Translations under genes and position numbers: made by a program
Shown here: positions 12,901 to 22,939 of the stretch, piece after piece
How positions within the stretch are numbered: the stretch's first letter is position 1
Layout: each line of letters opens with the position of its first letter
Origin: Alentia gelatinosa
Taxonomy: Eukaryota > Annelida > Polychaeta > Phyllodocida > Polynoidae
Assembly: GCA_950022655.1 (NCBI GenBank)
Contig: OX465584.1
Span: forward strand, 30,880,988-30,944,987
Length of the DNA: 64,000 nucleotides
Direction: 5' to 3'
Notes under the pieces: generated by a model
Databases searched by the model: none
Told to the model about the DNA's origin: nothing
The model's input: the letters and a program-made list of their open reading frames with translations, nothing else

Positions 12901-14395
12901 ATAGCTACTTCTGCAATTTGATTATATGTCGAATCTAAGTGCTAGTATATATTTGTTTTTTGTTGAAGAAAGAAGTTTATTTAGGCTATACATTGTTATG
13001 ATTGTACACATTTTTTCAGCAATAAGGTCTACACAACAGTAATATTCAACGTTAATATAAATATGATAGAAATACACATAAACTTGAATCTTAAATGAAA
13101 ATTATAATACCTACAGATGACATACATGTAATAACATATTCATATATAAAAGGAACAAAGAAAAACGATAATTGTAAATTATCCTTTAGGCTAAGTCAAG
13201 TATTTCATGTTTTTTTAATGCTCTTTTTAGCCAGAAACCATATTTTAAGCTACTGCTACAAACAGTATCCTAGTAACAGGCATATGAGGAGCCTAGGCTA
13301 TGTTTAGTTTTATTGTTTTGTTGTTTTTAAGAAAGCGCCACAGACAAATAATTGTGTACATGTATGTGATACTATCGTAAAACTGGATGAGGTTTAATCT
13401 TGGCCACCGTATTCCACGACTGGAGTTTGGCAAAGTGACTTCATGAGGCGAAGCCGAGTGAAGTCCGGAGCCAAAACTTCAGGAGTGGAACGGGTGGCCA
13501 AGATTAAAACGAATCAGGTTTTGATTTTATCCTACCCTATCTCCTCGATTTTGGAATATTATGTGATAACAATGCTGTATGCCACTAGTGGCATATAAAA
13601 CTCCGTACCGGTATGCCAGTCAGCGTGGCATACGGAAACCCAATGTTAAGCCTATGGGATTTTATATTAGGGGTAGGATAACATGTGGTATTGACACGGT
13701 TTTGAGGTGGGTTTTTTTCAATTCTATTTTCAAATCTATTTTATCAACTCAGACTCTTCCATACAGCATGGAGATAATAAATTGAACTGTTTTGTGCTGT
13801 TGCCTTTAAATTCTGAACTCACACCATCTTTGTGAATATGACATTTCTTCATTCCAACTGGATAATTGTCTACTAGTGTGGTTACATGGTTACAATAACG
13901 GAGGGCAAAATTCTATCGCGATAAACCTATTGAGTAGATGTTAGTCATGGAACCTGCAAGTCTGACATAATTTGATCCGATGGTCACTCTCTACTGTCCG
14001 ACAAAGCCAGGAAACTGCGGCTCCGCCTTTGCTTAAACCCACACTGACACAGGGATGTTGATTCCCGACTGTTTTGATTCTAGGTCACCTTATCATTTCT
14101 GATCTATCAACATAGCGCACCTTTCGTGGGCATATAGATATGTGGTTGCAGTCTATTCATGAAGAAGATAACTCTAGTAACAGTAACAATCATGAAGACA
14201 AACTTTGATCGTCGATGATCGTCAATAATTATAATGAAGCAACATTCATGATAATGACATGTCAGTGCAAACCCGGAGATTGTAGCTTACCTTTTTGATG
14301 TTATATATCCGAGTCAGCATTCCGACTCCTCGATCATTGAGGATCATCAGCTTTTCTGCCAACTTCTGTTGGCTCGGATTAATCGATCGAGCCAT
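3802..14395 (-). CDS. NCKAP1: Nckap1 (HEM/NAP1) WAVE-complex subunit, 5' nine exons, partial
   Basis: Nine exons on the minus strand join without a frame break into 313 residues that follow animal Nckap1 from its start codon (family length about 1,130 residues, so roughly the first 28 percent). Diagnostic stretches seen: SQQKLAEKL and [10 protein letters not shown] in exon 1, [13 protein letters not shown] in exon 3, LGQMIVDY in exon 6, VYPRR and MLSLL in exon 7, MPCEYLSLD in exon 8, CRDEV in exon 9. Every junction is GT-AG. Known role of the family: Nckap1 pairs with Sra1/CYFIP in the WAVE regulatory complex at the plasma membrane and links Rac signalling to Arp2/3 actin branching. The N-terminal region is helical, with no membrane segment. 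Exon 9 ends with two bases of a split codon, so the gene runs on past the left edge, where I found no tenth exon. It is divergent from the Rab-binding locus at 15359. Identity is very secure. Vertebrate NCKAP1 versus NCKAP1L does not apply if the host is an invertebrate. Confidence 0.95.
4259..4307 (-). CDS. NCKAP1: Nckap1 exon 8
   Basis: A 49-bp exon, residues 247-262 plus one base of a split codon. It reads [16 protein letters not shown], nearly invariant in HEM proteins. Acceptor CTAG, donor GTAAGT. The methionine is internal, not a start. Confidence 0.95.
4769..4906 (-). CDS. NCKAP1: Nckap1 exon 7
   Basis: Residues 201-246, 46 codons, phase 0 at both ends. SLQRVYPRR, the [10 protein letters not shown] block and AQIDT match the family around its VYPRR and QSDT positions. 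Locally GC-rich compared with the flanking introns. Acceptor GCAG, donor GTGAGT. Confidence 0.95.
5169..5259 (-). CDS. NCKAP1: Nckap1 exon 6
   Basis: One base completes the split valine codon from exon 5, then 30 codons (residues 170-200). [11 protein letters not shown] and EFIPHTK match the family. The donor GTACAG is the weakest of the gene, but frame and homology support it. Confidence 0.93.
5678..5820 (-). CDS. NCKAP1: Nckap1 exon 5
   Basis: Residues 123-169 plus two bases of a split codon. It contains [13 protein letters not shown] and [16 protein letters not shown], among the most conserved blocks of the family. Acceptor GCAG, donor GTAAGT, ending in phase 2. Confidence 0.95.
6145..6303 (-). 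repeat. Dispersed repeat, copy A (partner at 56538)
   Basis: Read on the minus strand, this segment aligns by eye with 56538-56672 on the plus strand. They share CAATA-AACA-TGGTTTGAAC, TCC-CACAGAC, GTTTTC--GGTCT and CTGAC-CCAACTGACAT. A shorter relative is at 41134-41172. It sits in Nckap1 intron 4. Family unknown. Confidence 0.6.
6631..6687 (-). CDS. NCKAP1: Nckap1 exon 4
   Basis: Residues 104-122, only 19 codons (57 bp), phase 0 at both ends. It begins DHVTDLL, matching the family sequence after the VMEFK-type motif. Acceptor TCAG, donor GTGAGT. It is too short to show as an open reading frame of usual cutoff length. Confidence 0.92.
7119..7211 (-). CDS. NCKAP1: Nckap1 exon 3
   Basis: Residues 73-103, 31 codons, phase 0 at both ends. 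It ends [13 protein letters not shown], a highly conserved HEM segment. Acceptor ACAG, donor GTAAGG. Confidence 0.94.
7543..7653 (-). CDS. NCKAP1: Nckap1 exon 2
   Basis: Residues 36-72, 37 whole codons, phase 0 at both ends. It includes [10 protein letters not shown], matching the family motif with RKFP. Acceptor CTAG, donor GTAAGT. It follows the longest intron of the visible gene, about 6.6 kb. Confidence 0.93.
10861..10945 (-). mobile_element. Possible tRNA-derived SINE head
   Basis: On the minus strand the segment reads GGAGGGCGATATCGCTTAG, then TTATAACC, and about 40 bases later GGTTCGGTTCCGGG. This resembles the A box and B box of a Pol III promoter at tRNA-like spacing. No clear tail or target duplication was found. 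Confidence 0.3.
12102..12116 (+). promoter_or_regulatory. CTCF-like motif
   Basis: CCACGAGAGGGCAGC fits the CTCF core at most positions. It lies in Nckap1 intron 1. Motif match only. Confidence 0.25.
13372..13681 (+). mobile_element. Foldback element, copy 1 of 2
   Basis: About 310 bp, highly similar to 53326-53630. The left half is a nested hairpin: TTTAATCTTGGCCACC pairs with GGTGGCCAAGATTAAA around an inner GACTTCA/TGAAGTC stem. The right half has terminal inverted repeats TTATCCTACCC (13527) and GGGTAGGATAA (13671), with the perfect palindrome TATGCCACTAGTGGCATA at 13578-13595 inside. No coding capacity. A non-autonomous DNA element is likely. Confidence 0.75.
14291..14395 (-). CDS. NCKAP1: Nckap1 exon 1, start codon
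   Basis: The ATG at 14395-14393 has A at -3 and G at +4, a good animal start context, and no longer in-frame start is needed to match the family. It encodes residues 1-35 ([16 protein letters not shown] and onward), ending in YNIKK in phase 0. The donor reads GTAAGC. This is the N-terminal helix conserved across HEM proteins. Confidence 0.95.
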
Positions 14396-15358
14396 CTTAG
14401 AGGTTATTTAGATGTTTTATCTTCATATATCTCCTACAGAACCGTCATTTTCAGACGGTGAAAATACAGGAAGTGATATCTAGGACATTCGAAAACGAGG
14501 TTTCGGTGGCCCCACCACCCGATTACTACTCCACAGCTCTGAAGCAATGCTGTCATTATACTACTAGTTACATTAAACGTCCCCTGTATATCGATGCATT
14601 ATCCATGAAAACATACTGAAATACAGATTATATGTATGATACACATAGACGTTAACTTCATTTGTTAAAATTGTTAAAGAAGTATGCAGTGAAGGCTAGA
14701 GTCGTAGAGAGGCCAGGTTAATCATCTGAATAATATGGAGGAGTGCATCGTAGTGATCTGCAATTGTTCCAATCATAGATAATACAAATTCAACAAAGCT
14801 ATGCCACATTACAACAAGAAGCCTCCCGCTGATAGCTTGAGGAACAGCCCCTATGCTTTTAATTTGCTGAGAAGCATTTAAGAGGAAGCGATAAGGGAAG
14901 CTGAGGGTACGGGGATATGAGACTAGTATCCAAACCAAAGACTCCAAAATTTGCACAAAATATTAGTGCACTGAGAACCAGACAAACCTTCGGGGTATGT
15001 GAACTGGGATCAGATAATCAATCCTAAATTATAACATCTTAAACCTTGGGATCAGGTGGAATTTCATAAACTTATCTTTTGATGCAATAATGAGATAATC
15101 ACTGAACCAACCGAGTTATGTGTGATAGACTAGACCTACACACATGTATATTCGTCTGTAAATTATTCGATATGCCGTTAAAGCCACTCCAAACAACCCA
15201 AAAATATATTTATTAATGATAAAATTACAAATACTAAAGGTCAGTAGGCGCCTAATGATCGGCGATCGAGTCATGAATCTGTAGTAATCGGGTAGTTAGG
15301 TGTTGTGCTGGCCAACAGCCGTGACCTTGACCTCTGTCGGCGGAAGTGGACGTTCGTG
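14396..15358. promoter_or_regulatory. Divergent promoter interval, Nckap1 and Rab-binding locus
   Basis: 963 bp separate the two opposed start codons, so both 5' UTRs and promoters probably lie here. On the Nckap1 side, an ETS-like ACTTCCTG (minus strand, near 14470) lies in the expected 5' UTR or promoter zone. The middle is AT-rich with no clear TATA box position. The open frame on the minus strand at 14696-14956 resembles no known family. Confidence 0.5.
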
Positions 15359-15460
15359 ATGCCAATGATGGCCACCGACAAGGCAGCAGACCTCCCCGAC
15401 ATGTCGGGCCTCTCTGAAGAGGAACGAAAACAAGTTGTTCTTGTGCTGCAGAAAGCCAAG
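15359..15460 (+). CDS. Rab-binding locus exon 1
   Basis: 34 codons from ATG 15359 to AAG 15460, phase 0 at the end. The reading frame is open further upstream without an ATG, so the start is chosen at the first ATG. The GC content of this stretch is well above its flanks. Donor GTTGGT is non-ideal; the alternative GTACAC four bases on would break the frame. Confidence 0.6.
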
Positions 15461-18400
15461 GTTGGTACACGTTTGATGCAGCGTTTCGATTATTTTCTAA
15501 TGGTTTAGTTACCACGTACCTTTCACAGGGTGGGTGAAGCTTGCGCCTTGTTGTCAGTTGATAAGCGACTGTGGTTGAATCGAACTTCGAAGGGAGGAAC
15601 GGACTTGCTTTCGACTTTCAAGTTGTAGGCCCCACGTTAAGTTAGGAATTCCCTTACATCGTTGGCAACAACCGGCTTCAGTCAGTGTGGTTTTGTGTGT
15701 TTTATGGAGTCATAGCATATTGACCCGTGAGATCACTTCTTTTTAGATTCATCTATTTAATTATTGAGTATTCACTATCCCTCCATACTTTAATGACAGC
15801 CCGATTGTTTGCCCCTCCCTCACCACCAATTTCAGTGAAAGTCAGACCAAATAATCGATGTAATGAGGTCAGTCGGACCTGTCCCAACTTCTCAAAGACA
15901 AGAGACACGTAAACTAACGACGATATAGTTTTGTTGGGATGCCAACTTATCGTCACTTCTTGCCGACTCTTTATTGCCTCGTCGTGTTTGACACCGAGTC
16001 AGTGAGTGTGCCCGTCTGAACATTGTTGATTGTCTGTTATCTTTTTATTCCTTTTTAGGGACCATAATGTGTGCGGAATGAGGGGTGGGATTGGGATAAA
16101 GAAATTTGGATATTTTGCCGACATACTTCATTTAAACTATTGCGCACATGATAGGGTGTTTAACAAAATTGTCAGAAATGTTGCGTATATATACATTCTG
16201 AATGAACACAATCTAAATGCAATAGGGAGCCAAAGTGAACCCGCTCCAACCACAGATAGCCGGTCACAAAATACTCTTTCCAGGTATAGGCGCACAGTAC
16301 TTAGACTATGTAGGTTCGAGATTATATGTGTCATTCTCCAATCTTTTAGATCCAAATTTTTAATAAACTTAACAACTGTCATCATAGTTTTGAAACAAAG
16401 TTATTCAGAGACGATAGTTATAAACTTCACTTAAAAAGTAACAAACGAGACCAAAAACATAAGTTTAGCCTCAAACCCCCATAGCTTTAGCACTAAGCCT
16501 CGTTCTTACTGGCCACCGGAAATGGTGTTTTGTAGGTGGGTATCTGTGGTTTCAGCGGGTTCACTTTGGCTCCCCATCAATGAATCATGTGAAAACAGGA
16601 TTTTAAAATTGTTTTATTTAAATAGTGACTCAGTGAGTCTGGCGCGTTTTGATAAACTCATGGTACAATATCTAGTTTATGGTTCATAACCTAAACCTAC
16701 TACTAGAGTATAGGGTCGGACCAGTCTGACTTCGTACAATACCGTAGTAAAACCAGCCTTGATCCAAATCAGAGGATTGATCTAAGGTGATTACACTCAG
16801 TCGTTTGTACATCACTCATTCTAACTTTTTCAATTTCACTGGACATTTGACACAGTGGGTTTTTGGCTGAATACTCTTAGCTTAGCTCCTAATCTATCTA
16901 CACATATAGGCTTATAGGAAGACAGGAGGGATTTACATTTGGATGGTCAGTTAAAAAGTTACATGGCTACCAGTTTTTCTACAAAGCTTGATAATTGTTA
17001 TAGGATTTCCATTAAATCCGGAAATGGGTAATTATTCTAACCTGACACTAACAGATATTTACATGGTAACCCGATCATGATGCACTTTTTTGGGCCGAAT
17101 ATCCAACTACCTCACCATTATATGTGAGAGAACATGACTTCGCAATACAGTCCAAAATATAGGAATTCTTACAATATGCTTCGGTAACATTGTATTTATT
17201 CCATTTAAGATCGGAGGATTAATAAAGTTTGTGTGCGTCTATTATGCCATGTCTAGTTGGTCAACTGCTCAATGGAGCAGGTATTTATATAAAAAAACAG
17301 CAACTGGACGTTCGGCATTGTCAATCAGTATTTATATAAAACGTCCTGACCATGCTGTACAATTCACAGAACGAGATGGTAATTTAGGGTTTGTACGGAC
17401 CGAGGCATTTATGCCGAGTTCCGTACAAACGGTAAATTATCATCGAGTTCTGTGAATTGTACAAGCACGGTTGGACGTTATATATTTACTATATACCTGA
17501 AATTAAAAAAAAATCAATTTCATTTGGCTTAACAACCAATTTTTGTGTATAAATGTGTATGGTAAGGTGGTCCGTATTTTAGTGTACGGACCGGTGGTCC
17601 GTACAGTATTTTTACGTCATATGCTGAAACGGTGCGTATTTACATTATATACGGCATGGGTATATGGTAAATGGTATAAAAGTGAGTAACCTGATTAGCC
17701 AGTAGGTGTTCAGCCAGTTATTAGAGGCATAGTCCATCTTGTGAATCTACAGAATACTTATATACCACTTTTTTGGTATACAGAGAGAAGCTCATCCAGC
17801 GAAAATTGTAAGTAGAAACAGCGAAAGTGAGAGCAAGTGTGTGAGAGATTCCGCAAGGAAATGCTGAATTTGTTCAGCCAGAAAGATATTTTACTTTAAA
17901 TCTATATCTACATTTCCTATTTCATAGAATGCACTTCGTCATTTGGTCAAGTCATTTGTCGAGACCCTATTGCTCCCAACCCTTTAAGCTTGGTCTATTC
18001 AGCTAGAAAGCTACTTATATCATTGATGTATCAAAACTTTCATTTCTTCCTATATCTATTCTAAAATTTCATGACTCAGTGTTTAAATTCTTGTTCGGTA
18101 AATGGTTTTATGTAAATGTTGTATCTAGAACACGTATCTGATACCATGTTTGCATGCTGATGTTATTCGTTTCCATGGCAATATTGCAAAAAGAAAGTGA
18201 AGTAATTGCCGAAATAAGTTGATAGTAATAGACATTATAAGATCATGAGCTACTCAAGGAAATTGTCTTCTAGACACGATGATTTAAGGAAGCTAGATGT
18301 GTAATACTAACATAAGACTATCATATTCCTACGTTCCAACCCGACCAACACAGGCAGTATATGATATGAAATACTAAGTTGTCACATTTAAGTAAGACAA

Positions 18401-19751
18401 AATCAGATTTACCCCCCCCCCCCCCAAAAAAAAGAGAAAAACAACAACAACAAAAACCACCTCGTCATTTCAAGTATGAGCAGGTTTGACTGCGATTGCC
18501 AGCCAGCTCTGGTTAGAGTAAGGTGAACCGCAACTAACTCTGCGACAAAAATATACCTGTAACGCACAGCACTTCTCCAATATGGCAAATACAACTTACC
18601 ATATTACATTGAGTTGTCATGTCAAAAGGAATACTATAGAGTACGACAACCGACCTTTATATAAGTCAACTGGTTTGATTTGTGTGTCGCGTGGTTACTG
18701 CAGAAAACAATTGTCTATAGGAATGCAGAGATGCTATTATTCGGATGGATTACTGATATATACACCGAATTTCTAGATTGTCCTAAATATCTGAATATGT
18801 GACTAGGGTTTTCACTGTTCGAGCTACCGCCTCAAAGTGACGGAGCTGTCGTCTGCACGCGTTATTTACAGCCAGACCACTCGCTACCAAGGCGACGTTG
18901 ACAACAACAATAAAAAAGTCAACATTTTGGATTTTGGAAAGTGAAAGTCTCCTTAACTATACTTACATCCCAAATACCTGTTTCACCAATCACTCCTGAC
19001 ACTGTTTAATCATATTCCCCTCTATATCCTATATCCCATCTTATTAAAAAGATTCTAACCATAACCTGTATCCGTAGGAATACGATTTGTCTGCTCCTAA
19101 TATCAAGCACTTTTTATTATCCTATCCCATGTTTAGGCTTCCTTGTAGCCTGATCTTTGCCTGTGTCATGCACAAACACGCTACCCTCCTCTCTAATAAA
19201 CACACCCTTTTATCCCCCAGAGTTAAACATCAACCCACGAATGATCGTATGAAAAGCAGATCTAGATTAAAGTATTTGCCTTCGTCAAAATTCCTTATTG
19301 TTTGATCATGAGTATTATTCACTTTTTATGGGATATGCCATTCACGATATAGTATATCTTAAAGGAAAATAGTTTGTGTGTTTATTAGAATATACATGTG
19401 TATGGTAAACTAGCATGTCCATCGTCTTGTAAATTGTATATTATATTGTCATGTTGTGTTGTATTGAATATAATTTACCCAATACGTTAGAATATACACG
19501 AAGCTAAACATTCACTAAATATTGTAAAATCTAAAGACTCGACAATTATTCATTGCAGAATATTTGTTTACAGAGCAGACGCTTTCTTCTGGATAACTTA
19601 ATTTGAAATAAGTATCTTTATTCCTCATCCCTCTTACATTTACAGTAAAAGATTAGTGAAAGAATCCAACAATACTATATTGATCTTCCTTCTGTAATTT
19701 CGTTTCTGAATTGCAGGACTTCGAAGCAGCAGAAGAGAAACAGTTGATGAG
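15359..19751 (+). CDS. RIM-like Rab-binding-domain protein, two 5' exons, partial
   Basis: Two exons join in frame into about 45 residues. After a short N-terminus (ATG at 15359, with further in-frame ATGs at 15365 and 15368) comes LPDMSGLSEEERKQVV, then LQKAK and, in exon 2, DFEAAEEKQLM. This is the pattern of the helix a1 Rab-binding domain of RIM, and more loosely of rabphilin and synaptotagmin-like proteins: a D-[LM]-S-x-L-[ST]-E-E-E-R start followed by a charged helix. Such proteins bind GTP-loaded Rab3/Rab27 on secretory vesicles at the presynaptic active zone. The FYVE-like zinc finger that should follow was not found anywhere downstream. The exon 1 donor GTTGGT is weak; the exon 2 acceptor GCAG and donor GTAAGT are good. 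Exon 2 ends in phase 2, which is also compatible with the PH exon at 51857, so an alternative 5' end of the ORP gene cannot be excluded. Confidence 0.55.
16225..16574. mobile_element. Inverted-repeat element, arms about 60 bp
   Basis: GGGAGCCAAAGTGAACCCGC at 16225 pairs with its reverse complement ending at 16574. Similarity continues inward through the CAGATA and ACAAAA words to about 16284 and 16514. Total about 350 bp. A diverged single-arm relative (TATAGGGAGTCAAAGTAAAC) lies near 40892. Probably a MITE or foldback element. No terminal target duplication was identified. Confidence 0.65.
17327..17491. mobile_element. Foldback element with long hairpin
   Basis: The arms TGTACAATTCACAGAAC (17356) and GTTCTGTGAATTGTACA (17447-17463) are perfect complements. 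Pairing continues inward past GTAATTTAGGGTTTGTACGG and its partner to a 20-base loop that has its own GGCAT/ATGCC stem. ACGTCC and GGACGT extend the arms outward, in AT-rich flanks. Confidence 0.75.
18169..18182. promoter_or_regulatory. RFX X-box-like site
   Basis: GTTTCCATGGCAAT is close to the palindromic X-box GTTNCCATGGNAAC. It lies in the Rab-binding locus intron. Motif match only. Confidence 0.25.
18412..18434. repeat. Poly-C then poly-A run
   Basis: C14 directly followed by an A9 stretch. Confidence 0.85.
19717..19751 (+). CDS. Rab-binding locus exon 2
   Basis: A 35-bp exon encoding DFEAAEEKQLM plus two bases of the next codon, between TTGCAG and GTAAGT. It continues the charged helix expected after the conserved E-E-E-R segment of Rab-binding domains. 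Support is frame, splice signals and residue pattern, not length. Confidence 0.55.
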
Positions 19752-20145
19752 GTAAGTCCTGCATATCATCTTACAATTGTGTCAGGCATGGTGCGAACCG
19801 ACCATGTATGGCATACTTTACATAGCCCTCACGACACGTTCCCGACACAAAAAGGTTGTGTCAGGAACCCACAGTGTGTTGGGGTAGTGCCTTTGCTCCA
19901 CTGACATACGCACGATGCTATGACACATACTGTATCGTGTCATAGATTTTTTTGGTGCTTACTTTTGTCAAAGTGTATCATAAGCATGGTGGACTCGTCT
20001 TCTTGAAGATTTTCTTTATTTCAGGTTTTCTGGTTAATAAAAGATTCTGATGATGTATAGGGAAGTATGATAATATGTTCTGAAACTAGGCATAAAACAA
20101 AGAGGACAAAATGTCATATTTAGAAAAAAAAAGAAGTAAACGGTT

Positions 20146-20354
20146 ATGTTATGAAGGTGGGGAGTTAGCTCAGTGGTGTGGGAAGTAAAAGAACTCTCAC
20201 CTTGGTAAATGTGCAGGGGTGAGATTTCTAACTGAATTCATCACATAGATTGGATCACCACCCTCGTGGTGTAAAAGAACCTTGAGAAAGTCTGGTAAGG
20301 ACCTATAATGGTTGACTGGACATTAAATCAAACCAAACAAACAAATGTCATGAA
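20146..20354 (+). mobile_element. tRNA-derived SINE with target-site duplication
   Basis: The body, about 189 bp, starts GGTGGGGAGTTAGCTCAGTGG, a tRNA-like A box region, and ends GGACATTAAATCAAACC followed by CAAACAAACAAA-type sequence. ATGTTATGAA (20146-20155) and ATGTCATGAA (20345-20354) flank it as a 10-bp target duplication with one mismatch. The B box is degraded. Confidence 0.75.
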
Positions 20355-20659
20355 ACATCGGAATTCGATTCATTGAGATTATTCCCAGGGCTGCCTGTAA
20401 AGTCCATTCAGATTATACGATAGCAATGAACGATTCTGAGATCTAGGATACCTAGGATGTCTGGTGACATAACGATTGCTTATTGATGCATCTTGCAGTA
20501 TCATATGATACAGTATCTACTTGTGTTGATAACAGTACTATAGAGCGAAATCACATAACGTTGAAACACATAGCACATTATTCAACCATAACCGCTTGAA
20601 ATGATTTCAGATTTTATTCCAACCTTGAATTCTTATAAAGAACATAATCAAGATTTATA

Positions 20660-20780
20660 ACAAAAGTTAGTGTCATTGTACCCAATGTGGGTTGGTTTTT
20701 TTCTTATAATCTACTCTAAAGTGCATTGGGTACGGGTTTCCTATATTAAGTCTATGGGAATTATACCAGGGGTGGGATAA
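20660..20780 (+). repeat. Diverged relative of the 13372 foldback family
   Basis: The 3' portion (TTAAGTCTATGGGAATTATA, then GGGGTGGGATAA) resembles the right end of the copies at 13372 and 53326. GTACCCAAT and ATTGGGTAC form an inverted repeat inside it. Confidence 0.45.
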
Positions 20781-22703
20781 GTAGCATATATCAGAGCAGC
20801 GTACACCACTGTAGCAGGGAGAGATTGACCCTACAGGGGTCACTGACATACAACTGAATTTCGTGCCACTTAGCCGGCAGTGAGAAGCTGTAGTGACGGG
20901 TTATATTGTCCTCACTCAGCCACAGGGATATTTTCCGTGTTGTGAGATGGGCGTTCTACCAGCTTCCCGACGTCCAACTATTGATGAGAATGGCGTCTTG
21001 GATCATCCATCAAGTGTGCCTTTGAACAAATCTACTCTCCATCCACATGTTTAGGTTTAGAAATTCAAGTGCATATATCCCGGATAAGCGATACTACAAA
21101 ACCACTTAGTATTCTGAATACCTAATTGACAATCAATTTTAAGGCTAGTATAAATGTGAAAATGATTTAATGAGAGTTGTTCCACGTTGCGGAATGCCTC
21201 GTGTTTATTACTCATGCTGTACCCAGTGTCCACCACGGGCTGTACCAAACCCTGCGCAACCCACCAACAATGCACTTATCCTGCTACTTTTGTCAGCATT
21301 TCTCCCTGGAATTCTCTTCTTTCCGATGACAAAAACGTTTCTTTTGCCGTATTGAGAATTGACCATAGGGGAGAAAGCTAGGCAGAAACGTGGTTATTCT
21401 GCTGCGATTCGACGCTGTATGACAACATTTTCCATGTTAAGAATATGTAACAGATATGACCACTATGCTCAGGCATCTATGCCTACTGGTTGTATGAAGC
21501 GGGGCCTAGTTTGGTAGAAGCAGTGAGTCACTCAGTGAGTGTGTCTTGAGTTGGTGTGTGAGTGTGTTGTAGGTGGCCTGCTCGTGTGCCCGCACAGGAC
21601 GCTGAAATGTCGTGATTTGTGGCGAATCACGTTGCAAAGTGCGTGCGGGCTGCGGGCGAAAGGTTGGCCTCCTTTGAATGCATTGTTTTTGTCCGGATTA
21701 ATAACGGGGGAATTATTAAATAAGCTATTGTATAGCAGGACTTCCTGGCCTTTGTACTGCCTCCTCACGTTTTTTTTTTTTTTTACCTTTGTTAAAACTG
21801 CCCAGATTGTACTAAACATTTTGACGACATGGCATTATTCAGATGGGAAAAGTGAAGGGTTATTGACTGAAGTTGGCGATAATCGCGAATACGATAAAAA
21901 CGCATATTGTCTGCTGTTTGAAAATTATTTATTCTAATTGATAGCAATACACTTTTTGCTTATTCATGTGTTTGACTTTTAGTGTAGATAAGCTGACACA
22001 TTGCTCTCGGAACATTAATCATCCTAAAAAGGTTTGATTGTTGACGTTTCATAGCAGAAAACAGTGTTCCAGGAAGCTTGCCGCCATTAACATTAATATG
22101 CGCAACTCTGTTAATGCTGGGTCAATCTATTTTCGAATTCCCCATCAGCCTTGCTTAGTCACACATTCTACAGTGGGGGTCGTAACATTTAGCTATGATT
22201 AACCCTTTGCATGTTTACTTTGGCCCTATGAATAAGTCGTACTGTTCCAAGTCGTACTGTTCCCATGTAAACTCGTGCTTTAATAAGCTTGATGAAAATG
22301 TTTCGCCAAAGTTAAATGTTAGTCTTTGAGTCAACATTTTGTAGTTTGTTTATCGGTGTGTGTAGGTTATGTCAATTTGTTGTGTGTTTGAGTGTGTGCG
22401 GCCAGTATTTCTGTATGTGTTTGTGGAGGTGGAGGGCATGAGAGTAATAGGGTCTGTGTTCATGTGTATTGGATGTATGGATGTACCTGTATGAGTCCTA
22501 TTTAAATCTACATAAGTTTACGACATTAATTACCGGATTCATTGGCTCAGAGTCTGAGCGTAGGGCAGGGGTAACAAAGCAGGGTCCATCAGGTCATTGT
22601 ATTTTATTATGTTCAGGATTGCAGTGCAGTGTCATGCATGCAATGATCAGTGATTCCTTTCACCTCTGCCCCCAACCTCCATCGCTCTCACCCCTTCCAC
22701 ATA

Positions 22704-22846
22704 CAGTAAAACCCTGCTTATGGGACACCCCGCTTAAGAGGACAGTTTGCTCAGAACAGAAATTCTTATTATAGTTTATTTAACCCCGCATAAGGGACCA
22801 CTTTGCTCGGAACGGAGGGTGTCCCCATTAAGCGGTGTTTTACTTT
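22704..22846. mobile_element. Pogo/Tigger-like MITE, degraded copy
   Basis: Inverted ends CAGTAAAACCCTGC and GCGGTGTTTTACTTT are about 143 bp apart. It matches the better preserved copy at 50037, sharing a GTTCCGAGCAAA-type inner word. End sequences of the CAGTAGAACCCC type are typical of pogo-superfamily elements. Confidence 0.6.
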
Positions 22847-22925
22847 ATATCCTATTCCCACTTGACCTGCCCATTTACTAAGGGACCATTCATAGAGTAT
22901 CTCCGCAGAATTTCTGAAAAATTTG

Positions 22926-22939
22926 CCCCCCCCCCCCCC
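22926..22939. repeat. Poly-C run, 14 bp
   Basis: Uninterrupted C14. Confidence 0.9.

Larger units (their letters stand above)
7654..14290 (-). other. Nckap1 intron 1 (6.6 kb)
   Basis: Long first intron without recognised exons. It holds a possible tRNA-SINE head on the minus strand near 10861-10945, a CTCF-like motif at 12102-12116 and a foldback repeat at 13372-13681. The open frames at 8097-8426 and 9784-10164 are AT-rich and match nothing I recognise. Confidence 0.6.
15461..19716 (+). other. Intron of the Rab-binding locus
   Basis: 4.3 kb intron without recognised exons. It contains an inverted repeat at 16225-16574, a foldback element at 17327-17491, short GTCCGTA palindromes near 17570-17610, an RFX-like site at 18169 and a C14-A9 run at 18412. 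The open frame at 16030-16434 overlaps the inverted-repeat element and is not taken as a gene. Confidence 0.5.

Noticed and set aside
16030..16434. 134-codon open frame
   Set aside because: It crosses the left arm of an inverted-repeat element, and no conserved domain is visible.
20156..20230. Functional tRNA gene
   Set aside because: It has an A-box-like start, but the B box is degraded and there is no cloverleaf; target duplications and tail show a SINE.
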